Positions 1 through 11,430 of a stretch of 64,000 bases of DNA are shown piece after piece. The notes beneath the pieces are model-generated. The model had not been told where the DNA came from. It searched no databases and saw nothing but the letters and a program-made list of their open reading frames with translations. Numbering within the stretch: position 1 is the first letter of the stretch; each line of letters starts with the position of its first letter. Source of the stretch: Antitrichia curtipendula (taxonomy: Eukaryota; Streptophyta; Bryopsida; Hypnales; Leucodontaceae); the NCBI GenBank assembly GCA_951230915.1, contig OX579642.1, positions 3,658,001 through 3,722,000 of the forward strand, read 5' to 3'. The position numbers and the translations under genes are program-made.

Positions 1-1777
1 AAAACGCCAGCCACAACTCCAATTCACGCAAAGCATCTTCCGAGGCTGCTCCAAATGAAAGCCACCAAGAACGAATCGCCAAATAATGCGTCTCAGCTTC
101 CTCCATAGTCTTCGAATCTTTATATGGCTTGCAAAGACGAAGATGTTGGTGTTGTAGATCGGGTTTGATGAGCTTCTCGGTATGACGATGCAATGAAGTA
201 CTCCAATGTAAGAGACAAGTTCGCTCACAGTTCTCCATCTCTATTTTGGAATCCCCCAATCCATACACAATGCGAACTGCATTCCAATTAGCTTGTGCAC
301 TATCCGCCATGAAGCCCTTGAAGTTCAGATTTTGCACGCCATTGCGTCTCATGACATCATTCAATAACCTCCACATGATGCTTTGAACCTCGGTGTCTTC
401 AGATTGCATGTCACAGACAACAATTGTCATCACCTTCCTACAATTTGTGTCATAAACATGACATGCCATTGTTGTCCAATCCTTCACACGTTTGACGTGG
501 TCAAACATGAGCCATGCATTTTCTAAGTCTCCACCCGATTGCATGCGCTTTACCAGATCCACTCCACTACCAGGCCCTTCTACCAACATCTTAAACAAGT
601 ATACCTTCTCTTTTCCTTGTCTAGGGAACACACTCTCATGAATGTATTCAAACTTTAAATTCCATTTCGTATTCATAATACTATCTATGACCCCATTTTT
701 GCCAGTGCTACGGAACGACGTAATAATGTTACGGATGGTAGGTGAACTTAGTCTCTGGAACCTATCCATGACATCTTCTAACAACTTTCCCTGCAACATC
801 TCTCTAGGGCCCTCTCCATTGTGTATCAGGTGGTTGTCTAGAAATTGCTTACTAGCTGCAAGGGCAATGGCTGAGTTAGTGGCAATCGGGGTCTTGGCAA
901 CCTTACATGCGATAAGACTGGAAATATAGTCTACAGACTCTCTACATGTTCCAGAAGCTATATGATGTTTGTGATTACCTAAGTGAATGCATGCTCGGGT
1001 CATTAGAGCAGTATCGCTATGGAAGTAATATATCCTAGCATCACAAATGCTAAGACACTATGGTGGACATTTGCATATCTTGCACAGAAGACACGAATCC
1101 TTTGGAGAGTTAGCGCCAACATAGAATGGAACTAGAGTATACCCACACCACTCTATCTCATTGCGCTTCATGAACCACTTCAAGTAGGCACAGTCCGAAT
1201 TGCAACACACCAGATGGCCTGCACAAGAGGATTTTCTAAACTTCAAGCCATCCTGGTTATGGATGTTGGTTGTCATGGTCCTACACCAAGCATGACCATC
1301 ATACTTTTTATCCATTCCTTGTAGATTTCCTCCAAAGGATGATGAAGATGAAACACGAAGTGACGGCAATTCAAATACTATGTTTCCATCGAAGTCGGCG
1401 GGAAGATACTGTACTTTATAGTGGCTTAGTGAATTGTAGTCTAATGCTGCAATTTCGTTCCTAGATTTACGAATTGATGCAAGATTTCGTAAGCACCCAA
1501 CAATACTAACTGTTCCTATACTATGAGGATACGTTGGTGGGCGAGAATGGGTCGACAATGCAAGACTACTCGTTGATGATTGGTATACAACGGAAGTTGT
1601 TTTGAAGACATCATCTGGGACTCTACTAGGCAACGGTGCTTGAATATTTGGTTGGCTGGGAGACTCTCCCTCTGACTCACTAGAGAGATCTATGACAAGG
1701 CCAAAGGCTTCTTGCTTCACACGTAGAAGTGGAATTGGTGTATTGGCGATCGCAACGTGGGCACCATCCGGCAACAT
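1..1777 (-). pseudogene. MULE-type transposase, N-terminal and catalytic part, truncated by window edge
   Basis: Reading the minus strand from the ATG at 1777 gives one open frame to the left edge, broken once by TAG at about 1057-1059. The encoded protein matches, residue for residue over long stretches, the transposase at 33.8-37.9 kb. In order it has a Ser-rich acidic N-terminus (LSSESEGES), a conserved block with YLPADFDGNIVFELP, a Cys-rich segment (CAGHLVCCNSDC and CLLCKICKCPP), then after the stop the catalytic core: FDHVKRVKDWTTMACHVYD, VCDMQSEDTEVQ, FKGFMADSAQANWNAVR and CLLHW. The Asp residues and the Cys/His-Trp pair fit a DDE transposase of the Mutator-like group; family membership rests on the SWIM finger of the related copies. 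Where the stop lies, the other copy has Met. No other break is seen, so this is the best preserved copy of this half. The C-terminal half would lie left of position 1. Confidence 0.75.
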
Positions 1778-2815
1778 TGCTAGTATGCGAGCGGGAAGTA
1801 GGGAGCGGCGAGGGGGGAGTGCAAATGTTAGAGGAAAGAAAGAAAACGAGGGTAAATATTTTTGAAAAAGTAAAAAAAAATTAGGTGAATTAAAGGTAAA
1901 AGTGAATGGAAATTTTGAAAGGGACTTTTTAAAATTGGGATGAAAAGGGGTAAAACTAGAATATGGAAGAAATTTAAAAATGGATGAAAGTAGTTTTTAA
2001 GGATGGATGACCGTCAACATAAAATGGATGAATAAATTGGATGGAAGTAGTGCCAATGGATGAAAGTAGTGACAGTGGATGAAAGTAGTGAAGTTGGGTG
2101 AAACTGGTGAAGGTGGATGAAAGTAGGGACGGTGGATGAAAGTTTAGGGTAAAATGGATAAACATTTTCGATGACATTAATTAAAATGGATGAAAGTGCT
2201 TCAAAAAATGGATGAAATATTTGGATGACAATAGGATTCTGGGGGCATAAGATTAAACCAAAAATGGATTACAATATTTAAGGCGGTTGAAAGTTGAAGG
2301 AAAAATGGACAAACAACTTGGATGAAGCTAACTACCTAAGCGAAGGTAGATGAACGGAGAAGAACAAATTGGTGGAAAAGTAGAATGCCATTAGCATAAG
2401 GCCATAAGTGGATGAAAGCATAATGAAAAAATGGGTGAAACGGTTTAGGTCACTGTAAAAACAAATAGGATAGAATAGTAGGTCAAGGTCAAGTTGGCGT
2501 TATAGTTTGCCTACCCTTTTTGTGGTTTGTTTACACGGATGATGTTGTTTTCCAGTCCCTCTTCACACATGAAGGGATTAAAGGGATTAGAATGGGAAAA
2601 AAAAGTGGAAGTAGCATTTGCTGACGTATTTCTCTTACAAGAGGGGTGTCCCAGTTTGAGTGCACGTCTAAGGATTTAGGGTCCTATAACCATTTCAGAT
2701 GATAATTAGCAAGATGTTTACCTTGTCGCGGTTTTAGGATCATGTACCTATAACCGTGGATCATTTGGTGTCAGAAGGCGGTTTATGGCCTAATACCGTG
2801 GAAGGGATCACTGAA
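1772..2815 (-). mobile_element. 5' terminal region of the MULE element whose gene starts at 1777
   Basis: Just upstream of the ATG, read on the minus strand, lies the sequence GCATACTAGC preceded by a CGCTCCC-rich stretch. The same GCATACTAGC junction precedes the fragment at 4.6 kb. At about 2735-2815 two ACCGTGG motifs (ATAACCGTGGAT and TAATACCGTGGAA) match the pair at 4738-4775 (ATGACCGTGGATTG and TAAGACCGTGGAA). I read this as the element's outer terminus, followed inward by a tandem-repeat leader and then the coding region. The exact end and any target duplication are not resolved. Confidence 0.45.
1970..2440. repeat. Degenerate tandem repeat of TGGATGAAAGT units
   Basis: Units of about 17-19 bp built on TGGATGAAAGTAGTG recur many times (for example 2037-2145, then more diverged to about 2440). 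They lie in the presumed 5' leader of the MULE element. Open frames across them, such as the phenylalanine/serine-rich one on the minus strand, are products of the repeat. Confidence 0.75.
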
Positions 2816-3130
2816 TCAGGAGTTATTGAACTTGATTGGATAAAGACCTGGTAAGACAATGGAAATTTTTGCAATGGCTGTTAGCTTTTGCCCATGCAAG
2901 ATAACCACACGAAGTAAAAGTGTGAACAAAGCAATTGTCAATACACACAATTTAGGGTTTAGGGGTGATGAACATCGTGCACTCTTGACAAATAGGGTTG
3001 TGATTCCACCAATTTTGGTTGATTATTTTATAATGCAAGTAGTGGCCCTTGTAGTCTCACTACATTTCTGTTCATGGCTGCAATACAAACCTGTAAAATC
3101 AGAGATTCCACCTTTTCGGTACGGCAAAAA

Positions 3131-4577
3131 CTATTGTGATTCTAAATCATTTAGTACCCCACTAAACAACACGTGCTTCACCTTGTTAAAGCTGAAACTA
3201 GCAGCATGGATAAAGACGTCTATCGTGCTAATCAAATTACAAACTACAGTGAAAATGTAATATAGATGTTTACAGTTTGTCCAGCTACCACGTTTACCCA
3301 AACAACTGAACTTTATCTCTTTGAAATTTGGGCAGTTGCATTCCGGGAAAGACGAAATTGTTACCATGCAATTCTCAATCTTGGAAAGTATCCCCAAATT
3401 CAAGGAAACTATGGAACCGAATCCTGGATGGGGAACCATTGTCACTCTTTGAATGCGGGCATTTAGAGTGATTGCCGAAGCGTAGTTATTTTGATGCTTT
3501 GTTGTAGGTGCCTTGGGATTTTGCCAAACAACTTTGCTTGCTTTTATTGTAGGTTGCTCATCTAGTGACGATGGAACAGGGTATGCCTGCACAAGCTCTC
3601 GACCTACATCTCCGCCAAATAGTCGTCGAGGTGAAATGACCTGCCGTTGTGGTAAGGCGAAATCGGCAGATTCGAGTGATAAAATTTCGGCCTTCAAAAG
3701 CTTAGTGCCAATTCTAACCGGCCAAATGGTTGAAAGAGGTAGTACAGAAAGCACCCACTTGCGCCTTATCCTTTCACGCAACATTTGATGTCGTCATTAC
3801 AAAAAAAAAATTGCATTCGCTCGTTTTGGTTCTTCCGGTAATTCACCATCATACTTGTATAGGTCGGTGCAGCTGTGGCAATGTTGTGTTGGATGATTCG
3901 GGCTGTGCACTTCTTCTTTGTATTTGTATGTAGTGCAAAACACGCTTTTGTTGATTGAGCAGATAATCGGGCAATGTGCCATTGCGTCTCATCACACATG
4001 CTTTCTTGAATTGTTGATACATATGGCCACTCCGTACGAGTGGGAAGGGTGACATTCAATTGAACCGAAACTGCATTGTGGTCTTTACATTCTATGGGAA
4101 TAGACACATCTTCTGCAATAGGAGGTAGTATAGATGCACTTGCGGATTCTCGGAAGGATCTTGTTCAGGTGCAAGGATGAGAGAAATTCACCTTGTCAGG
4201 CTGGTGTGAATCGAATTCGCACCCCAGAGCCATGTCCGCCTTCCTCTTTTGCGATCCGAACACTTCTTGACCTTCAAGATGGGGTTCCCTATTGATAAAT
4301 TCGTCAACTCCTGCAATATTCGACATAGCTTCAGTCAAGGACTTCATATTTCCAGTTCTCTCTGCCAAATGCTATGCAACTCGAAGTAAGAGCTTCTCTT
4401 TCCCCGGCCCAGTCCCAGCTTGATTTCCCTTCAGGTATTGATAATATTTTACCATCTGCATGAACGCTCTGACAAAGTCGTCGACGGTAGCTATATACAA
4501 GTCATTTCCACGATTCCCGGATTGTTGAAGTCACTTGTTGTGGACCGTCTCTTCGAGGTTGCACGGCGGCATCAACA
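3131..4577 (-). pseudogene. MULE transposase C-terminal half with SWIM zinc finger, internally deleted copy
   Basis: On the minus strand from about 4577 the translation begins MPPCNLEETVHNK and continues in broken frames that align with the second exon of the transposase at 33.8-35.2 kb: GNRGND, PHLEGQEVFGSQKRK, QWHIARLSAQS, then an open frame from 3784 to 3131. That last frame ends in a SWIM-type finger, PECNCPNF followed by WTNCKHLYYIF, with the C-x-C and C-x-H ligands intact. Breaks include TGA where the other copy has Trp (after HNK), a TAG before HLAERTG, a TGA at 4165 and at least two frame changes. The catalytic half is absent: the element's 5' terminus (GCATACTAGC) abuts the SWIM exon directly. 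Confident as a fragment; no function expected. Confidence 0.7.
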
Positions 4578-4785
4578 AAGCTAGTATGCAAGCATAGAGC
4601 ATGGAGCATAGAGCGTAGAGCTAGAAACCCAAGCGGGATACTAAATGTTTGTTGAGAATTATTTTTGCAACTAAAAGGTGACTAATTTTTTGGACAAATT
4701 TGAAAATATTTTGAGATTTTTCTAATAAATTGTACATATGACCGTGGATTGTTGATGCCCTAAGACCGTGGAAAATAAGGTATTT
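4575..4785 (-). mobile_element. MULE-type terminus: GAGC-rich stem plus paired ACCGTGG motifs
   Basis: From right to left: CCACGGTCTTAGG, CATCAACAATCC, CACGGTCATATGTAC on the minus strand, an AT-rich spacer, then a run of GAGCATAGAGCATGGAGC-like units ending in GCTAGTATGC on the plus strand. The same set of parts appears at 13.1, 33.05-33.24, 52.2 and 53.5 kb. Confidence 0.55.
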
Positions 4786-7400
4786 CATAATATCTAAAAT
4801 AAAAATGTGAACCTAGTCTTCTAGTGGTCTATGTGGCAATCAATTTTTCAATGCAAACAATGAATGTAAATGAAAAATTCTGAAAAATGTCACAATGAAC
4901 CCTAAACCCGTGTTGGATGGTTTTTTAGATTAAAAAAACAAAACAAAATATTGCAATTATTGAATGTGATTTTACACACACAAATTTTTTTGGTCATAAT
5001 ATATTGGTATATTTGTTTCTTGATAAAGAAGGTGCTCTAACTATGAATCACATCCATTTAATGCAAAAAAAACACATTTAAGTACAAAATGGACAAAACC
5101 ATAAAAGACAAGAATAAAGTAGTGTCTCTTTTTATCTAAAATAGAAAATCAATTATAAATAAGGTATAAAATAGGCAACCTCTATATTCACCATTCACAA
5201 AAAGTTAGAGTTAGCGGATATATTCCCTTAGTCCCACTAAGAACCTCCAAATTGGTTTAGAAATTGTACCACTAAAAAGGTTTCATTTACCAATTTTGAT
5301 TATTGATTGTTAAAGCCATGTGAAACAGAGGGTGGAGTAGATACACACGTGTTTTGAATTCTAGTTTTCTTGCTCAATGATCAAAATCAATATATGGAGT
5401 GGTTTAGTGGTACAAACCCTAAACCAATTTCATTGGAGTTTTTAGTGGGATTGAGGTAGTAATAATGAACTACTTTGCTACTTCAACAACTCAACAAGTT
5501 GCTTTCAAAAATATGTTTAAGCTCATCAAAGTTTTCTGTAGAAACATAAATATAAAGATCAACTCTTGCATTGAGGCAACATATCACTTTAAATATAATA
5601 AATTACTTCAAATTTGTCCATTGGACCCTCTTTTCCAACATCTTTGTTAGCATTTGTTAGAAATAGGCACAAAAATATTTTAGAAATGATCCCACATTCA
5701 ATATGTATTGGTATTTTGTTTCATTTTAAATTATAAATATATTATTGCAAAGTATTGTTGATATCATGTAGCTAACTACTTAATATATGTTTCTTGATTT
5801 TAGATGGACTTTGAATGGAGTAGGATGAGATTCAAGAAGTTTGGGCAATTTTGTCATGGTCTTTGGCATTTGTTTAAGTTTCAATGCATATGCTGGATTA
5901 ATAAGATTCTAGATGAAATGGATGAACTTCGACGTCTGACTTTGACGCACTTGGATACTTGGATATGCTTGAGTTTAGATAAATCTGATCCACCTCAAAC
6001 TATAAAGGCTTATATAGGCTTACTTTCTAAATTCATCTAAGTTTTTTTTACTTTTAAATACCTTTTTAAGTTTCTAAAATAAATCATATGTATTCATCAA
6101 AATATACCAAAGGCCATGGAAAGAATTAATCAATGTTAGCTTAGTTAGCAAGGTTGAGGTTAAAGGTCATTGCTAATGATGAAAATGTTGGCATCATTCT
6201 TACATCTTTCAAGACTTTGGGGTAGTCAACATCTTCCATATATTTCATAGATATAAACATTGTTTTCAAGAAAAACAAACTTTCATCTAATACTAAAAAG
6301 TAATATTAAAAAATATCATCTAATAGAAAGTAATTGTTTCAACTATTTAACTCCACATGAATACTTGTTGGCACCAAAATGTATTTTGTGGGTCACAAAG
6401 ATACCAAATTTTTATAAAACAAAAATACAATTCTCTAAAATAGCACTTCTAAAGCATTGTAGCCACATAGTACCTATCAACAATTTAACATTCCCATTAG
6501 AGGAGATTTTGGGGGTCTAGAGGGCTCTGAGTTATCATAGCTGCAGGAACAAGAGAGCAGCGCCATTGCTGCAATCTAATGTGGCCAAACTTTGACCATC
6601 TAAAAAATAAATAAAAATAAAAAAAGAATTTTTTTTCCAACTTCTTTTATCATTTTAAGAACTATTTTTTTATTTTTTTTAGAATTTTTTATTTTTCTGA
6701 TAGCGAGCCATTCTTTCATTGGACATGAACAGTAGGGGGAAGAGGCCTAAAACAGCCCTCTAGAGTCTAGACCTTCCAAAAAACATCTAATGTAGTTATT
6801 GTTGGGGACCCCCCCAAATTCAAAAAAATGTAAAACAATCATTTTTTTTACATCTTCTTTATAAAATATTTTTTCTTTTGGCACTCTAGAGTCTTACTTT
6901 AACTTGTACTAGAGACAACAAAAACTCATTCATATGTATTAAATAATTAAAATTTAAAATAAATTTAAAATAAAATTGCTCATCTCCAATCTTTCAAAGA
7001 AGGGAAAGTGTCCATATTGACAAGCTACTTCAGGAGACTGCAAAATAGGAAAAAAAATGTTGCAATCATTTGTAAGGATTTCTATTAGTTTAAAAAGGTA
7101 TACTAAAGAGACATGGCATTGCAACACAAAAATTTCAAAAATCAATATACTTTATCTTTGAATACTAATGTTGCAAGTAAAGATGTCGCAAGTGCCAAAT
7201 AATGCACTATGAGACTTGGAACCAACAACATTTTTCAAGAAAAGATTATAAAAGAAAAAAAATTTATTCAAAGACAAATTGTTCTTAGAACACAATCTTC
7301 AAAAATACTTGTCAATATTGACCAAGGTCCCTACAAGGCTTGGAATCCTTCAATATTCTTGTCCAAAAAAACAAAAAACAAATATCAAAATTTAAAAACT
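4786..7400. other. AT-rich intergenic DNA, no convincing gene
   Basis: Only short open frames occur (5465-5650, 5804-6040, 6260-6520, 7209-7403). None resembles a known family, shows splice-site structure, or recurs elsewhere in the window. The 78-codon frame at 5804 is the longest and I do not recognise it. Confidence 0.5.
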
Positions 7401-7424
7401 TAAAAACTTGTTGTAGGAATTTAG

Positions 7425-8710
7425 GATTGTGGAGAGCTTATCGATACCAATAGGGTTCCTAAAGGGCCCATAGTCCTATAAACAAGATTTAAAAAATTAA
7501 AATCATTAAAAAAAGTCACATATATTTCTGAAAGTTGCAACTATAGTTAGGCCTTTACTATAGGATTATTGTTGAAAAAGACATCATCCTTATGAGTCCT
7601 TGACAAAAACTACAACCTCCATAAATAATAGTTGATTTTATATTTTATTTATTTACTTCAAAATAACACTTACACTTTCCTAAAGGAAACCTTTCATTGA
7701 CATTCCTTCTAGAAAGTGTGACAATGTTGGTACATATTTTCCTTGCATTCATGCCCTAAATGCAACTTAGGACCTTCTAAAGATTACTATCTTAAAGCAA
7801 ATTTGGTGTGCTAGATGCAGATTATTCATCACTGGTAAAACTATCAACTCCATTAGAATCTCCCTCTTTGCTTAAAGGGTCACAATTTGTACAAGAATGG
7901 CTAGTAAAATTCACATTTTTAGCTTCACTAATGAGTGTGATAATGACCATCATGTCTTCATATTAACTGAAATTAGCAATATTTTGTATTCAAATAGGGT
8001 ATCCTATAGTGGCGGGCTTTATACCTCTAGGCGGAAATTCTTTCCTCTACCTTCAATCTAATGATCCTTCCTAGAAAATAAGTCTCAATTGTATTCTTAT
8101 TTTTTTCAAAATCTCACAATTTGTTTCAAAAAAGAAAGAAAGAGTAGCAATTACACCTCAAGTCTTTAAATGTTGTGTAGTATTTTTATGAAAATAAATA
8201 AATAATCTTGAAAAATAATATTTAGAAACATTTTTTAGAAAACAACAACTGCACGTAGGGTTCCATGGGAATAGTGTCGTTACCGACGGTAGTCTTAGGG
8301 GGGCTTGGGTACAGCTGCAAACTTTATTTAAATAAAAATTAAAAAATTAAATTTGAAAGTTGCAGCTGTATTTGGGGGCCCTTTGAGACCTCGTTGGCAC
8401 CGACGGTATTCCAAGGGGTCCCTGGATGCAGTTGAAAATGAAGAAAAAAAAATAAAAAAAATAAAAAATAAAAAAAAAGTTTTTTTTGTTTTTTGTTTTT
8501 TTCCCAGCTGCACCCAGGGATCCCTTGGAATACCGTCGGTGCCGACAAGGTCTCAAAGGGCCCCCAAGTATAGCTACAATTCTATTATAAATTTAAGAAA
8601 ATAAAACAAAGCAAATATTCTTTTGCAAAAAGTTGCAAGGTAGTCTCTATAGGGATATTGCTAATGCCAAGTAGGTCTCTACAAAGTCTAAACTCTTGTT
8701 GCAATTTTTT
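7425..8710. repeat. Chain of about 75-bp palindromic modules in alternating orientation
   Basis: A module ending in CAGCTGCAA with a core TACCGTCGGTGCC occurs at about 8245-8322, inverted at 8358-8428, and again at 8498-8575; the last two form a strong stem around an A/T-only loop (8430-8497). Weaker relatives, with the same GTTGCAA edge and a GGG-TAGG core, lie at 7410-7560 and 8630-8710. The stem makes mirror-image open frames on both strands, which I do not treat as genes. Confidence 0.6.
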
Positions 8711-8945
8711 TTGAAGTGATAATAAAATAAATATATGCATATATATAATACCTAAAATTAAAAAAAAAAATTGAACTTTGCAATTGCATTTTGAGTCCTT
8801 AGAGTTGTATTCAAAAATTTAATTTACAAAAATATTATTTAAATCTTTTTAAAAACCTTTTTTTTTAAATTGCAAGCTCCAAGGATACTTGTTGACAAAT
8901 TATTTACAAAGGATTGCAGTAAGAGTTAGTAAAAAAGATTATTAA

Positions 8946-9879
8946 CCCCTAAAGGTTTTTGACTATGTTTTCACCAAAACCGCTCCGGAACTGCCATTTC
9001 TAATACTAGTGCCAAATTCTAGATAAAAAGAATTTTTGGACACCTATAGCCGTAGGATCTTGTAGTAAACTTGTTTAAGAAGATGTGGAAAAAATTTCAG
9101 AATTTTCCACCAAGTGGATTGCAAGATAATAGCATTTGAATTGACAAAAATCCTTTTCTTGTCCCTGCGAAAAAACGGGCAGCTGCCCTTCACAAGGTCA
9201 CATTTGTATGAAAAAATGTCCAAAATGATGGTTACTCTTTGGATTTATTCTTCAAGGCAAGTTGGCTACATGCTTGAAAAATTTCAGATCATTTGGAATT
9301 GTACAACATATAGGAAAAAAATAGTAAGTAGGAAGAGGTAGAGAATGATTCAAAACACTAAATTGTCAAGATTTTATTTATGAAATTGAAAAATGCCAAT
9401 CCCAACGATTGTAATGTTGTAATAAACAATCTACACCCAATGTTTTTATTTTTTTTCAAAAATATTGAAAATCGAGTTAAATAAAGGACTTCAAAGTTTA
9501 TTTTAGAGTAGAGATTCCATAACTACCCTCAAACTAAGAATCCTCATAACTTTTGACTCATTGATCGGAATGGAATGATTCAAAGCCTCCCACGTACATA
9601 TAAATCTAAAGAATCAATTTCAAATTTAGTTTTTTTTAAAAGTGATTTTTAAAGAATTTTTTTTTGCTGCCCTGGCTGCCCGCCGAACAATGAAAATGAC
9701 ATATAATGCAATAACTTTTTAACCATGTAGTCAAAAGTTACGAAAATTGTTGGACCTTAAAGCTACTCCTCGGGCACATCTTATGTGAAAATTTCAAAGA
9801 AAAAAAGGAAAAATTCCGGTCATAGTGAGCTGCCCAAAATCGCTATGTTGTCAAAAAATGGTGTTTGGTCCTTTAGGGG
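8946..9879. mobile_element. TTAA-flanked inverted-repeat element, family 1 (934 bp)
   Basis: TTAA at 8942-8945 is followed by CCCCTAAAGG and the element ends CCTTTAGGGG followed by TTAA at 9880-9883. The interior matches, along its length, the elements at 59743-60679 (same orientation) and 60831-61756 (inverted). There is no long open frame, so it is non-autonomous. TTAA target duplications and termini starting CCC are the signature of piggyBac-type transposons; assignment to that superfamily is inference because no transposase is present. Confidence 0.75.
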
Positions 9880-10254
9880 TTAAAATAAAAAAATATTGGA
9901 GGCTGACAATGATATAAAGGTACATGTTGGTATAATATTATTATATATAAAAATATTAGTTTTATATGATCAATAGAACTTGAAATCTCTTGGAAGACCT
10001 AACAAGATAAATTGGTATTGTGTTGATGAAGTGAACATACAAAGAAAAATAAAATTATTATTAATTTTTTTTATAAATTTTTTAGTAGAATTTTGGTGGT
10101 TGACAACTTGTTAAGTATACCTATTGGTGCAAAGTAGAGTTCAATGAGCACCAATGACAACATCTAAAAGGCTAAAAAATTGCATATTTTTCTACGAAAT
10201 TTAAATTAATGAAAGATTATTTGAAATGGTATAAAAATGGATCTAACACTTGAA

Positions 10255-11430
10255 ATGGAGCTTTAGTGCAAAAAGTGCAGTTGAAGAATCAAGTCCAATA
10301 TTTGTACAAATTGCCTATTCAAATTACCTATTGTGCCATTCAAACTTTTTTGCATTATATAGTATACAATTGGCATTTTTGTCTTGCATAAGTAACATTT
10401 AATTTTTATACAATTCCAATCAAGCATATCAATTCTCAATTTCAAAAACCAAAATTCCATTTTTGGACAAATTTTTGGTTTGATTTATTTCATTCAATTT
10501 TTATGGTTTTATATGATAATTGATTGAAAAACATTGGTGATGAACTTTTTTAAATTTGATTGCATAAATATTTAGGAAACATCTGTACTCACATATTTCC
10601 TTCAACAAGCATCTCCAAAAGAATTTTAGAATTCCCTCTATAGATATTTGATTCTTGAGGTGACATGCCTAAATTTTGTAAAATATATATCACTTTATTG
10701 TAATTAGATTTTGCTATTTGACCTTCACACTGCATCTAATTTTTTACAATTGGGCATAATGGTACAATTGATTTGCCAAAATCTAATTCATATAGAAATA
10801 TTCATTTACAAAATGTAGGCATTTTGGATTTTTGACAGAGGAACACTAAAAATTCTATAGAGGGAATTTTGAAACTTTTATGGAGATGCTTGTTGAAGGA
10901 AAGCCATAAGGAAAGACATATGTATGGGTGTTTCCTACATATCTATGCAATCAATTTTTAAAAATTCATCACCAATGTTTTTCAATCAATTATTATAAAA
11001 AAATCATGAATATGAAACAAATGAAATAATTTACTAAAAATGGAATTTTATTTTTTTGAAATTGAAAATTAATATACTTGATTGAAATTGCGTACAAACC
11101 AAATCTTATTTAGGCAAGACAAAAAATGCTAATTCTATTTTATGTTATATAAAATTCTTTAAATGGTACAATAGGCAATTTGTAAGGTTATTGGACTCCA
11201 CTATAGTAAGACCAAATCACTGAGTTCATTTATCTTAGTGCTTGAAATTGAAAATTAATATACTTGATTGAAATTGCGTACAAACCAAATCTTATTTAGG
11301 CAAGACAAAAAATGCTAATTCTATTTTATGTTATACAAAATTCTTTAAATGGTACAATAGGCAATTTGTAAGGTTATTGGACTCCACTATAGTAAGACCA
11401 AATCACTAAGTTCATTTATCTTAGTGCTTG
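10255..11430. repeat. Large inverted repeat with a 186-bp tandem duplication in the right arm
   Basis: The left arm (about 10255-10690) and right arm (about 10800-11215) are reverse complements over hundreds of bases: ACCTATTGTGCCATT and GGTACAATAGGC, AACATTGGTGATGAA and TTCATCACCAATG, CAACAAGCATCTCC and GGAGATGCTTGTTG. At the right end a unit starting GAAATTGAAAATTAATATAC is repeated at 11058 and 11244, almost identical, so the duplication is younger than the arms. No coding capacity is apparent. Confidence 0.7.

Noticed and set aside
9114..9341. Similar open frames in three TTAA elements (9114-9341, 20403-20585, 59913-60095)
   Set aside because: They look conserved only because the non-coding elements are copies of each other. 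Lengths and ends differ and there is no sign of codon-level constraint.
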